Shown one piece after another: positions 39,754 to 51,845 of a stretch of DNA of 64,000 nt (the stretch's first letter is position 1; each line of letters opens with the position of its first letter). The position numbers and the translations under genes were made by a program. Below the pieces are notes generated by a model. That model worked only from the letters and a program-made list of their open reading frames with translations. It did no database searches and was not told the origin of the DNA. The stretch is from Moringa oleifera. Taxonomy: Eukaryota; Streptophyta; Magnoliopsida; Brassicales; Moringaceae. The stretch covers positions 1,118,501 to 1,182,500 of the forward strand of contig JAJFZO010000747.1 in assembly GCA_021397835.1 (NCBI GenBank). The letters are read 5' to 3'.

Positions 39754-41046
39754 AGACAATATACTTTTAAGTCTAATTGGTGAAGATGTCCCATGTGGGG
39801 ACTCTAAAGAAGAAAATGTTGATTTCAAGTTATTCAATAAACAAAATCCCTTAAATATTTACTGTGATAATGAAATCATAATTTCAATAGAACTTTGTAT
39901 CACCTATTCACAACATGAATCATTTCTGTGATGTTGAAAAAGGTTTAGTGCAAAAAGAGCTTTTCACACCAATACTAAATATTATAGTGCTTGGTCTTTT
40001 TGCTACACTGATACTAAATACTAAATAATATTTTCAAGATTACCTTATGACATTCAGATTTTAGTTTTTCAATTCTGTTGAGGTCTAATTGTGGAACTTT
40101 TCCTCGCAGTCCATCAGATGCTGGAATCCGATAAAGGGGTAAGGATGAGTATTTCACTGTACCAGAGTGGCCTGAAGTGGACTTGACCAATATGGAAAGC
40201 TTTGTTTTTACATGTCTTAGGATTACTTTTGTGTATCTCTTTTTTGTTTGTTTGTTTGTTTTCTTTTCCTTTTCTTTTGGTTAGTGCAAAATTGTGGAGT
40301 GAGTTTCTATTCAACTGTTTTTCATCACTGTTTCAAAGAATATAATTTGTGTTGACATCAGGTTATTCAAAATGCTGAAATTCTTGAAATGCAATTAAGC
40401 AAATAATTTGTTTTTCATTGAGCTTGAACCTGCTTACTTTTTAAATGTAGGATCTATTGTCTCTATTAAATTTTTTCTACTGTGTTCATTTCTTCCTCAT
40501 TGTTTCAAAGGATATGGTCTTCATTATTCAAAATGCTGATTTTCTGACATCTTAATTAAGCAAATGCTTAATGCTTTAAATATTACTTTGAAATTATAAC
40601 TCTGAAGATCTCAAAGAATTCATTTGACAAACCCCACTAGTTTTTTAATTTTTTTTTTAACTCCCCAAATCTGCCACAAATAGACTAATCCTGTCATTAG
40701 TGATACACGTTGATCCTATTTATGAATCTATGCAGGCACATGAACTGTCAGAGGGATGAAATGGTATGAGCAAAGGTTTCAAATGTTTGTTGGCTATTCC
40801 TCATTCATCATGTGATGCATGTTAGTGTAGTTTTGATGTTTAGAAAGATGTTAAGATAACCTACTAGATTATTGAAAAAACAATTTGAAACCGTTCCCTG
40901 AAAATAATTCTTAATGTGCTTGTTTATTTCTTTTTCAAAATGAGTCCAACAGAATCAACGTAATTCAAGGAAATGTTAAATATGTTTTTCTTTTCTTTTC
41001 TTTTTCTTTTGGTGCTTGAGGTGGAGGTAATTCAATGAACTGGTCT
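39754..41046 (+). repeat. Nested tandem duplication, unit 2 (1,293 bp)
   Basis: Same start and end phrases as unit 1. The exon-7 and exon-8 equivalents sit exactly 1,293 bp downstream of their partners (38817 to 40110, 39443 to 40736). By eye the units are well above 90 percent identical. The right-hand segmental copy has only one such unit (about 48291-49590), so this duplication is private to the left copy. Confidence 0.9.
40110..40759 (+). other. Duplicated terminal exons 7' and 8' of the left LUFS gene
   Basis: 40110-40138 is identical in coding sequence to exon 7 (VHQMLESDKG) with intact acceptor and gtaagg donor. 40736-40759 repeats exon 8 as AHELSEG-stop, one residue changed. Both exon pairs have the same phase. 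Transcripts may therefore use either pair, or chain 7 to 7' to 8', but exon 7 plus 7' in series would leave phase. Confidence 0.6.
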
Positions 41047-42889
41047 AAATTGCTTGTTATTTGATTATATATTATTCAAAACATTAATGTTGTTGCATCA
41101 GTGTCTAATAAAAAAAAAAAAAATGTTTTGAGCATGAATGGAAAAAGCCATTTTTCTTATCTCCTAACAATCATTTTGGGTGTTCAAGGACCTTTTTCTT
41201 TCTTTTTGAGATGGTAATTCTTCTCATAACACAAAATATTAATCACATGCAGTTAATTCATAAAGTTGTTGCACCTGTTTTTCTCAAGAGTCAAAAACAC
41301 ATATTTCCTGAACTATGACTATAGTAACAATGCATTTTGAAGTTACTATCAAGGCTGGAAAACTCATGACCTTAGCACATTTGACGTTGGCCAGTTGCCA
41401 AGCATTAAATTCAAATGTCTAACAAAGAGGGGTCAAGTAAAGGACTGGGAGGAAAAGAAAACAAACTGGAATAAATAGCATATCTGTCCAACTGTTGCTC
41501 TTATTAGTCTATTTTGCAGTTAAGTAACAAGAAATGGTTATTGCTACGGCACGCTGATGATGTTAGGTTTGGAAATGTATGCTAGACTTTTGCATTTGTG
41601 GTCATAGCTCAATCCTTCTAAGGTACTAGCAAAATGAGTTGATTTGTATCAGTTTCATCACGTTGAGGGAAGTATAACTCCAAAGAGTAGCGACCTGCTG
41701 CGTGTTGGGATTGCTGTAATTTTCAGATAAGCACTTCAGCTTTGCTGCCATTTGCTTGTTGCACATGTGGCCTTACGTTTATCTACAATGGTTATTTTAG
41801 TTTTGGCTAATTTCCCATTCATGCTTGATTTCACTAAATACTAATTTCACTGTATGCAGAGGGGATACTTTTGAAGGTATTCGTATCTAGTTAAAGTTCA
41901 ACAATAAACGTGCTGCTTTTATCTTCATGTGCTCTTTTGGGCATATTGATTTAAGATCCAGTTGCTTCTTTATCTGGTTTGTAACTTGTGATGTTGCTTC
42001 TGGAAATAAACTTTGCAATTGTTCCTTCTTATATATTCAATCACTTGCATTTGTATGCATCTGTTGCTATCTGAGTTGCATATGAAATTGAACTTGTCTA
42101 TGCATACAGGAACTAAAGTAATCATGTATGAGATTACATGAGGAATATGTTGACACAAACATGGCCAATTCATGAAGTCCTGCTATGTTTTAACAGTAGT
42201 GTAGGTACTTTGGATAAGTTGTAGAGATGTAGTTTCCTTTGATTCATTTTTTGGGGATGCTATTTTATTTATGAATCAGAAACTTCTGCTAAGTTAATCC
42301 TTTTGAAAAGAAAATAAAATGTTCTTTTTTGTAATTTATTATGTTAATTTGGAAATAAATAAATAAAACAAATTCTAATAATTTACTAAGTTAAATTTTC
42401 ACATGTTAACATATTTTTAGACTTAGTAAAATGATATCAGTAGAGGACTCTAATCTTTTTATCCACTTATCGATAGGTACATTTGATGGAAAAATATGTT
42501 TGCCATTGATGCTCCCGGTAGATAGTTTGACATTGGTTTCTGTTCTTTTCTTTGATGGTTGTAAATGAAGTTGCTAAGTGCTAACTTCATGGGTCATCAA
42601 AGGCCTCAGCTTGGGAGTATGTCAGCCTATGCACTTGCAGTAATCAAATGTTCAGAAAATATGCAGAGTATTGATATTAAATCTTTCTTGCTTTGTCAAG
42701 TTCTTTTCCATTTGGATACTTGCATTCAGTAAACTAAACACTAATGAAAATTAACAGCCTGTGTAGAGTAGGAAATCATTATCACCACTGTTGCCTGCGG
42801 AATTGATATGCTAGGATGAGAAACTACTAATCAGTGATTCTGCTGTTCTGTTAACATTGATGGTGATTGGAGATATATAGCTGCAGAAG

Positions 42890-43446
42890 CCTGGTCATGG
42901 CCCCTGGACCATTTGCATAGTTTCCGGTCAGAACTTCCCTTGGATTGTGACCAACAGGCAGACTACTCGGAGGTATGCTGGAAGAAGAATTCGGGTAGCA
43001 CTAGGAAAAAGTAACTATTCTTGTTGTTCCTCATCATTCTGTACTTAGAGATATCCTGTTTGCTTTTATCTTGCAACTGATTGGATGAAATGGCTTGAAC
43101 TCTCAGACCCTGGAATACTACTATCTTGGCCTATAATTTTCTGACAGAACTCTATCTTCAGTAACAGAATATTTTACTGGAAAAGGTAGAATATTCTTTC
43201 AAATACTGAACTCGGAGAGGCTACATGACGCACTCAAGTACAAACATTCTTGACTATTCTGCAGATGAAGCATCATTGTCCCTGGTTACAACTCTCCTTT
43301 CTTGGGTACAATTTATTACACATTTAAAACTGATGACAAAGTCACGATTCCATTTAGAGGAGCTTGTATTCTCTATATCTTTATTAACAGGCCATCCATT
43401 GCAGCCACTTTCTGCTTCAATCGTCAGTCCTGTTTGGCTTGTCTGA
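42890..43446 (+). other. Conserved unassigned block, possible further LUFS-gene exons
   Basis: Two stretches are well kept between the duplicate copies while flanking DNA diverges. One is 42890-43013 (matching about 51302-51433), open in a frame reading SWPLDHLHSF...SGSTRKK and followed by a gtaact donor in both copies. The other is about 43262-43330 (matching 51692-51760), open as ASLSLVTTLLSW. Either could be extra 3' exons of the LUFS genes or 3' UTR overlapping the opposing gene. I cannot decide which. Confidence 0.35.
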
Positions 43447-43458
43447 ATCAAAAGCTAG
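43417..43458 (-). pseudogene. Relic last exon of the small four-exon gene (left copy)
   Basis: Minus-strand reading AFDSDKPNRTDD-stop, the same length (42 bp) and register as the functional last exon at 51846-51887 (AFDSDKPNRSDN-stop). The two preceding exons are deleted in this copy (sequence passes directly from the equivalent of ~51915 to ~52318) and exon 1 lies outside the duplicated unit. A dead fragment. Confidence 0.8.
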
Positions 43459-43592
43459 CTGAAACAAAGCAAACTGCATAGTCTCTGCTTCCAGCACTCA
43501 TCATGAAAACATTAAGAAAAAATTGCTGGGAGAAACTGAATAAAACCCAGCATATACGTTATAAATTAAATAGCTTAAAAAACATATAATTA

Positions 43593-43664
43593 GCGTTTGT
43601 AGTCCAACGGTTAGGATAATTGCCTTCCAAGCAATAGACCCGGGTTCGACTCCCGGCAAACGCA
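43593..43664 (+). tRNA. tRNA-Gly (anticodon UCC), left copy
   Basis: 72 nt that fold as a full cloverleaf: acceptor GCGTTTG/CAAACGC, D arm GTCC/GGAT, anticodon stem ATTGC/GCAAT with loop CTTCCAA (anticodon TCC), T arm CCGGG/CCCGG with TTCGACT loop, discriminator A. A box tagtccaacgg and B box ggttcgactcc are present. It has no encoded CCA, as usual for nuclear genes. It lies in the left duplicated segment. Confidence 0.97.
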
Positions 43665-44161
43665 AGTATTTATTTTATTTCAATTTTAATTTTGGATCTT
43701 ACTGTAGTTTTCGGGTGAACTGCAAATCCATAGATTTTTCTTTCTGTTCGGAAATATTTCAACAGGAAGAGTAAAACTTGGAGAGAGAAAGCAAAAAGAG
43801 GGAGAAGAATGAACCTACACACGGAGTTGTTTCTGGCATAGTATGGTCGACCGACCAAGTCAGTGAATGCCATGCAGGCGATTGCAGGTTATAAAGAATT
43901 GAGTGACCGTAGAGGAACAGACCTCCAGAAGTTGGCGCGAGAGGTTTTTTTCTTTAAAAAAAAAATTATAATAACTGGTTTTTTTTTGTCGTTATTTTCA
44001 TTGCATGAGGTCTGTCTTCCTCCGCATTACACAGTCTCTCCTGTTCCTCTGTTTCCTGCTCGGAGCCATAAGAGCGCATTTATCATCTTCTTGTTCGCTT
44101 TCTTGTTTGCTTGAAATCGGTTTCTTCGACCTTCTCCATTCTGCCTCTCAATCTCTCAGTC

Positions 44162-45365
44162 ATGCATGTTCATTGGGATGCTCAATTCGTGTGAGTTCTT
44201 TTTTCTTCATCTTCATGCCTCTCGTCCCCTCTCCTCTCTCCTCTGTCTTTTTCTCTTCTTTTTAACTGATTATCTCTCTTCTTTTTATGGGTAGTTGATG
44301 TTTTCGTTTTCTTTCTTTTTTAATTGCAGTTTGGACGTGTTTCTGTATGATTATCTTAGGAAACAAAGCATGCACCGAATTGCAGAGATTTTCAGGGTAG
44401 AAGCTAAGCTTCCATCTCATCGTGATTTGGAACCAGGTAATCTTTTGGTTTAGTTCTGGTTGTTATTCGCTTTCTTGGGAGAGTTAATAAAAATCTTTAA
44501 ATTTTCAAGTTTAAAAGATCGACCTTTTTACTCTCCTACCAAAGACTGTTAAAATTGGTTCTATATCCAGATGTGGCTATCTTTTTCAATGATAAGGGAC
44601 CATAGTTTCTTGCCCATTCTCTATAGCTTTAGCTTTCAATATAATTTGATAGAATTTGATATCACTTCTTAGTATTATCCTGAGGTTTTCTCTGCGTTCT
44701 TGTTCTTCTGATTGTATATTTTCTTGGTTGAAAGACTTCTGGTTTTCTTTTCTTATTTGATATTTTTGGTTGAAGTTTTGTCATTGCTGATTGTTATTGC
44801 TTGGCTTTAGTCTTGGTGTAATATATAGTGATTATTTATTTATTTATTTATTTTTGTGATTGTGGTCCCCCATTTTTGTAATCATCCCTAATTGTTTTTC
44901 GCTTTTTAGAGTAAATTTGATAAACTTGAATCTTCTTGGATTGTGAAAATTCATTGTCATCTCACTTTACTGTAGCTGCTTGTAATAAAACCATACGTTT
45001 CTTTTTAACTTTTTTATGAAAGTTATGTGATTGTAATATTTAACGCAGCCTTTTTCTCCTTAGTAATAGATGTCCCAGATGGCTTCCTGCATGAATGGTG
45101 GGTTACATTCTACGATATGTTTAATGCACGGCAACAACCCCATCGTGATAATCCAGAGCCAGCTCCCTGTTGTATGAAGGATCAGTCTGTAAAGTATCAT
45201 CTACAACAACCCCTCCATGTTGATCCAGAGCCAGCTTTTTCTTTTACGAAAGATCAGCCTTTAGAATATCATTTACAACAATCCCTTCAATTGAGTGTGA
45301 ACTCAAATGCACCTCTCAGCATTGATTCTGGTACTTCGCATGACATCATTAGCGATTTGGAATAA
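44162..45365 (+). CDS. LisH/LUFS-domain protein (right copy), first terminal-exon form
   Basis: Exons 44162-44190, 44330-44436 and 45064-45365 give 145 aa. The ATG at 44162 keeps phase with exon 2; the ATG at 44166 does not. Exon 2 carries the LisH motif (FLYDYLRKQSMHRIAEIF) and exon 3 the LUFS signature (VPDGFLHEWWVTFYDMF), followed by two copies of the EPAP...DQSLEYHLQQ repeat and the tail TSHDIISDLE. Relative to the left copy, exons 1-3 are intact. The downstream extension is damaged: exon 4 (47002-47060) is open, exon 5 (from 47167) has a TAA at 47197-47199, the exon 7 donor is GC instead of GT, and exon 8 stops after two codons. Only short products seem possible here. The conserved first TATA-like site is at 43890. 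Function unknown beyond likely LisH-mediated pairing. Confidence 0.65.
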
Positions 45366-45621
45366 TTCTAGATGGATGTTAAAGATAGAGTGTAGGATTG
45401 CTTAAAATTTGTATGGGTAGTTAGTTTCTGAACCACTCAACGTTGAAGGGTTTTCATATGCCACACTGAATTGTGAAAATTCATTGTCTAATCTTGTTTA
45501 ATTGATTAATCTAAGGACATCTCCTGCTTATGATAAAATCATACTTTTCCTTTTATCTTTTTTATGAAAATATCTTTTCATCATGTGATTGTGATATTTA
45601 ACATAACCTTTTGCTCCTCAG

Positions 45622-45962
45622 TAATAGACGTCCCAAATGGCTTCCTGCATGAGTGGTGGCAACAACCTCATCTTGTTGATCCAGAGCCAGCTCCCTCTTG
45701 GATGAAGGATCAGTCTGTAGAGTATCATCTCCAACAAACCCTTCAAGTTGATCCAGACCCAGCTTTTTCTTTTACGAAAGATCAGTCTTTAGAGTATTGT
45801 CTGCAACAATCCCTTCATCCAGAGCCACCTCCCTCTTGTACGATGGATCAGCATTGTGTCCAAAATAATGACATTTCAAGCCGGTTTCAATTGAGTGTGA
45901 ACTCAAATGCACAGTCACCTCTCAGCATTGATTCTGGTACTTCGCATGACATCCTTCATTAG
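45622..45962 (+). other. Alternative LUFS/repeat exon 3b of the right copy
   Basis: Same acceptor phase (g|ta) as 45064 and the same opening IDV-DGFLHEWW. Joined to exon 2 it gives 158 aa ending TSHDILH. It lacks the ten residues VTFYDMFNAR that follow EWW in the first version, an in-frame 30-bp loss. It encodes two full repeats and one partial repeat, and ends in its own stop codon, so it can only be used instead of the first version. Confidence 0.6.
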
Positions 45963-46232
45963 TGATTTGGAATAGTTCTGGATGGATGTTAAAGATAGCA
46001 TGTAGCATTGCTTAAAATTTATATGGGTAGCCAGTTTGTGAACCACCGGTTTTCGTATGCCACACTAGATTATGAAAATTCATTGTTTAATCTTTTTACT
46101 TGATTAATTTAAGGACATCTCACTTTACTGTGGCTGCTTATGATAAAACCAAAACTTTTCCTTTTATCTTTTTTATGAAAGTATCTTTTTATTATGTGAT
46201 TGTGATAGTTAACACAGTCTTTTTTTCCTTAG

Positions 46233-46582
46233 TAATAGATGTCCCAGATGGCTTCCTGCATGAGTGGTGGCAACAACCCCATCCTGATAATCCACAGTCA
46301 GCTCCCTCTTGTATGAACGATCAGCCTGTGGAGTATCATCTACAACAACCGCTTCATGTTGATCCAGATCCAGCTTTTTCTTTTACGAAACATCGGTCTT
46401 TAGAATATCATTTACAACAATCCCTTCAGCCAGAGCCACCTCCCTCTTGTATGATGGATCAGCATTGGGTCCAAAATGATGAGATTTCAAGCTGGCTTCA
46501 ATTGAGTGTGAACTCAAATGCACAGTCACCTCTCAGCATGGATTCTGGTACTTTGACATCCTTCATTAGCGATTTGAAATAG
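46233..46582 (+). other. Alternative LUFS/repeat exon 3c of the right copy
   Basis: Third version with the same g|ta acceptor phase. It shares the 30-bp loss with the 45622 version, so these two are closest relatives. Joined to exon 2 it gives 161 aa ending FISDLK. The gattctg|gtactt potential donor is kept in all three versions, so each could also splice to the exon at 47002. Confidence 0.6.
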
Positions 46583-47001
46583 TTCTAGATGGATAACAGA
46601 CAGAGTGTAGGATTGCTTAAAATTTATGCGAGTAGCCAATTTCTGTACCACTCAATGTCGAAGGATTTTCATATGCCACACTGGAACAGTTCAGTTGAAG
46701 AAAATTGCTTTGCGTTGCAAGCCATAACAATTTGAGAATTGTTATAATTTCATGGTATGTTGATTTTGATATAGTCAATGTTTAGGTAATTTAATTTGGG
46801 ATTAGGACACAGAATGATACTAGTGTGCTGTTACCAGAATCCGGATGCTGTTGTCCTGATACTAGATTTTGATTATCAGTGTTACTGTTTGGTCGGTATG
46901 ACATATTGTGAGGAATATAGACCTTCATCTCTTGAATATGTATCTGAGTTTTTTCGTCTTCATCTACCTGATTTTCTCAGTGCTAATGTCTATGTTTGCA
47001 G

Positions 47002-49290
47002 GGCTGATGTCAATGGATAATCCAATGTTGTATTATTTGTCACTGATGGAGCCTGTAACTGTGAGTTTCATCTTTGGGTTCTATGTTTGCAAAACTTCAA
47101 TTCTTTAGAAATTTATTTATCCAGTGTTGTATTATTCCAATTCTTCTTGTGGTACTGAAAGCTCAGCTAGAAAGTTTTTCATCATCTTCAAATCAATAAG
47201 AGCTATTGACAGCTGCATCAGCCATAAACTCACCTGCAAATGGTTCTGCTCAAGCACAACATCCTGAACAGCTAATGCGGTAAGTGCCATCTGAATTAGT
47301 GATCTGCGAAATATCCATTTATATCTGTGCATATGCTGTCGAAACAAAATATCTTTCAGTTTCTATGCCGATAAACTTTGATGTTACTGTAAACTGAACC
47401 AATGATATTCATGTAACATTTTACAATGAGATGACCAAATGCCTCCAGCATTCGATAATCCTACACACAATGTGACACAAGGATGACGAAAGGAATGCAT
47501 AGAAAAATAATATTTCTGGAAATGTAACGAATTTCATTTTTTGCATATATGCGACCTGATCTACTGTTATTTATTATCTCCCTCATCCCGCCAACTTCCT
47601 TGCTGCAAGCCAAGCAAGAATGGGGAAAGGAAATGTGAATTAGTTTTTTGATATTTATGTTTATCATCAAGGGGTATTGATTCCATACATAATATAATCA
47701 AAATTAAGATGGATTTCTGTGTAATTTAATCAAATGATGAGATTGATGTCCGTATAAATGAAGACTCAATAATTCTCAAAAGTGAGACTAAAAAATTTTT
47801 TTAAAAAGTATTTATGTTATTGTGATTGTATTACATTTTTTCTTAAAACGTAACATTAATTTCAAATCTGCATTCAGTCAACATGAACTGGAGTTGTCTT
47901 AAGTTAGGGCCTTTAGCACCTGACCTTTGAAACTGTGTATTCCTTAGTAAGGCCAGTGGGTCATTCCTGCAACTCCCTTGAATTTACTAATGTTCTTTTC
48001 TACCTTTTTATCTGTATGTTGTGTACTCATTCTCCCCTGCTCAGATGAAGCATTACCAGAATTTTAAGTTATGTGGTTGTGCTCTTTTTTTTTTTTTTTT
48101 TTTTTTTTTGTGGAGCAGAGTGGATGGGATCCCTGTGATAGTTATAGAAGATAGTGACCAATCATCTACAGAAGGTTCTTAAGATGCCACAAAAGGTATA
48201 TGATTTCAGAAGATGATACTTTATTCAGTCGTACATTAATATTTTATATGATTAATATGGTTATTTAGCATGTAAAGATGAGCATTTCTTTAGACAACAT
48301 ACCATTAGGCTAATTAGAGAAGATACCACATATAGGGATGGTAGGGAAGATAATGTTGATTGTAATTCATTCAATAAACCAAACCCCTTTAATGTTTACT
48401 GCGATAATGATATAATAATTCCAATAGGACTTTGTGCCATCTATCCACAAGATGAATCATTTCTGTGATACTGAAAAAGGTTTAGAGCAAGAAGAGCTTT
48501 TCGCACTAATACTAAATATTATACTGCATTCAGATTGATACTAAATACTAAATAATAATTTCAAGATTACCTTATGGCATTCAGATTTTAATTTTGCCAA
48601 TTCAATTGAGGTCTAATTGTGGAACTTTTCCTTGCAGTCCATCAGGTTCTGGAATCCGATAAAAGGGCAAGGATAGGTATTTCACTGTACCAGAGTGGCG
48701 GAGTGGACTTGACCAATATAGAAAGCTTTGTTTTTACATGTCTTTAGGATAAACTTTGTGTATCTCTTTTCTTGTTTGTTTGTTTTCTTTTCCTTTTCTT
48801 TTGGTTGGTGCAAAGTTGTGCAGTGAGTTCCTATTCAACTGTTTTTCATCACTGTTTCAAAGGATATAACCTGCGTTGACATCAGACTATTCAAAAAGTT
48901 GATATTCTTGAAACCCAATTAAGCAAATAGTGTGCTTTTTATTGAGCTTGAACATGCTTACCTTCAAAATGCAGGATCTGTTGTCTCTATTAAATCTATT
49001 CTACTCTGTTCACTTTTTCCTCATTGTTTCAAAGGATATGGCCTGCACATCTTCATTATTCAAAATGCTGATTTTTTGACATCTTAATTGAGCAAATGTT
49101 TGATGCTTTAAATATTACTTTGAAATTATAAGTTTGTAGATTTCAAAGAATTCATTTGGCAAATCCCATTAATTTTCTAAAATTTTTTCTTTTACTGCCC
49201 AAATCTGCCACAAATAGCCTAATCCTGTCATCAGTGATACATGTTGATCCTATTTATGAATCTATGCAGGCGCACTAACTATTAGAGGGA
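47002..49290 (+). pseudogene. Decayed downstream exons 4-8 of the right LUFS copy
   Basis: Equivalents of the left-copy exons are 47002-47060 (open, GLMSMDNP...MEPVT), 47167 onward (TAA where the left copy has CAA, at 47197-47199), 48119-48174 (open, VDGIPVIVIEDSDQSSTEG), 48638-48666 (donor GC) and 49270 onward (GCG CAC TAA). The combination suggests that the long product is lost here even though some exons stay open. Confidence 0.55.
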
Positions 49291-49590
49291 TGAAATGGTA
49301 TGGGCAAAGGTTTCAAATGTTTGTTGGCTATTGTACCTTTCAATTACTCGTTTATCATGTGATGCATGTTAGTGTAGTTTTGATGTTTAGAAAGATGTTA
49401 AGATAACCAACTAGATTACTGAAAAACCAATTTGAAACCGTACCCTGAAAATAATGCTTAATGTGCTTGTTTATTTCTTTTTCAAAATGAGTCCAACATA
49501 ATCAACATAATTCAAGGAAATGTTAAATATGTTTTTCTTCTCTTTTCTTTTTCTTTTGGGGCCTGTGGTGGAGGTAATTCAATGAATTGG

Positions 49591-51845
49591 TCTAAATTGC
49601 TTGTTATTTGATTATATATTATTCAGAACATTAATATCGTTGCATCAGTGTCTTATAAAAGAAAAATATTTTGAGCATGAATGGAAAAAGCCATTTTGCT
49701 TATCTTCTAAAAGGACCTTTTCTTCCTCTTTTTAGATGGTAATTCTTCTCATAACACAAAATATTAATCATACCCAATTAGTTCATAAAGTTGTTGCACC
49801 TGTTTTTCTCAGTGTTAAAGTGAGTCAAAAACACATATTTCCTGAACTAGACCAAGTAATATTGCATTTTGAAGTCATTATCAAGGCTGGAAAGCTCATG
49901 ACCTTGGCATTTTTGACCTTGACCAGTTGCTAAGGGTTAACTTCTAATGTCTAACAAAGAGGGGTCAAGTGAAGGACTGGGAGGAAAAGAAAACAAACTG
50001 GAATAAATAGCATATCTGTCCAACTTTTGCTCTTATTAGTCTAATTTGTGGTTAAGTAACAAGAAAAGGTTATTGCTATGGTGCGCTGATAATCTTAGCT
50101 TTCAAAATGTATGCTAGACTTTTGTATCATTTATTGACCTGCTGCATGTTGAGACTGCTGTAATTTTCAGATGAACACTTTCTCTTGCTGTCATAGCTAA
50201 TTTTCCGTTCATGCTTTCTTGATTTCATTGATTGCTAACGTCATCGTATACAGAGGGGATACTTTCAAGTGATTCATATCTTGTACAAATTCAACAATTG
50301 TATGCCATGCTTTGTCTTCATGTCCTCTTTTGGATATATTGATTTAAGATCCCAGTTTCTTTATCAGGTCTGTAACTTGTGATGTTGCTTTTGGAAATAA
50401 ACTTGGCAACTCTTCCTTCTTATATATTCAAATTACTTGCATTTATTATCCATCATTGCTATCTAAGTTATATGTGATTTAAACTTGTCTATATGTTAAC
50501 AACATGCTTTATTTGCTGCAAATAAGAACTAGTCTTGTTTATCAAGTAGTTTGATAGGAATAATTTTTTAGTTTGAATTTTGGATAGGAACAATCTTTAG
50601 TTTGAATTTTGAATTCAGATTTTAGGATATCTAGATAAGTTTACAATTTTAGTTTTTGATTGTTACAAGATTGAATCAGTTCTCTATGTTCTTGTTTACT
50701 ATTCTTTCCCTCAGAAGCCAACACTATGCATACCCAAAACAATGAAGTAATCATATATGACATTTTATGGCCGATTCATGAAGTCTTACTCCTTTTAATG
50801 GTAGTGTAGGTACTTTGGATAAGATGAAGAAATGTAACTTCCTTTGATTTCTTTTTTTTTTTGGATGCTATTTAACCAATAAATTAGAATCATATGCTGA
50901 TCTGATTTTTTTTTTTAATCTTTTTGAAGAGAAAATAAAAGGGGTTTTTTCAAAAGATCTTTTCAGAAAAATCAGTAAAATCATATCTGTGGAGGATTAT
51001 GTTCTTTTTTTCCCGTTGTCTGTAGATACATTTGATGGCAGAATATGTTTACCATCGATGTTGCCACTAGATAGTTAACACTTGTTTCTGTGCTTTTTTC
51101 AATGCTTGTAAGTGGAGTTGCTAAGTGCTAACTTCCTGGGTCATCAAATGCCTGAGCTTGGGAGTGTATCAGCCTATGTCCTTGCAGTAATCAAGTCATG
51201 GATGTTCAGAAAATATGCATTAATATCAAGTCTTTCTTGCTTTATCAAGTTCTCCCGTTTGGATCTTGAACTTAGACTAAATAATAATGAAAGGATAGCT
51301 CCAGCAGTCTGATTGTGGCCCCTGGACCATTTGCAGAGTTCCCTGTCACAGCTTTCCCTGCATTGTGACCAACAGGATGATTGCTTAAAGGTCTGCAGTA
51401 AGAGGAATTCAGGAAGCACTAGAAAAGATGCAGGTAACTATTTTGGCTAACTTCTTTTGTTATTTCTCATCATTTGTACTTCTAGATTTCCTCTTTGCTT
51501 TTATCTATTAACTGATTGCATGAAATCGCTTGAACTCTCAGACCCTGGAATTTCCCTTTATTGGCTTTTTAAGTTTCTTATGGAGCTCTATCTTCAGTTC
51601 TAGAATATTTCATGGGAGAAGGTAGAGTTTTCTGTCAAATACCAAACTTGGAAATTCTGCATGACACACACACTTATTTGTTCGGCAGACATAGCATCAT
51701 TGTCCCTGGTTACAACTCTCCTTTCTTGGATACCATTTATTACATACTTATTAGAAACTCATGACAAAGTCAGTATACAATTCAGAGGAAACTTGCATTC
51801 TCCAGCTCTTTATTGGCAGACCATCCATTGCAGCCACTTTCTGCT
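49591..51845. other. Non-coding remainder of the right duplicated segment
   Basis: Matches about 41040-43416 of the left copy with many small indels. No supported gene except the unassigned conserved block near 51302-51760. Two long T runs occur near 50855 and 50905. Confidence 0.5.

Larger units (their letters stand above)
34880..43816. repeat. Segmental tandem duplication, left copy (~8.9 kb)
   Basis: Matched in the same order and orientation by 43817-52733. Anchors in order are the leader with cctccagaagttg (34984 / 43921), LUFS exons 1-3, the exon-4 core gatggataatcc / aatggataatcc, the tccatcag exon, the ctggttacaactctcctttc block, and the tRNA-Gly. The offset is 8.85-8.94 kb. This copy has gained a 1,293-bp internal duplication and lost the middle exons of the minus-strand neighbour gene. 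Confidence 0.85.
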
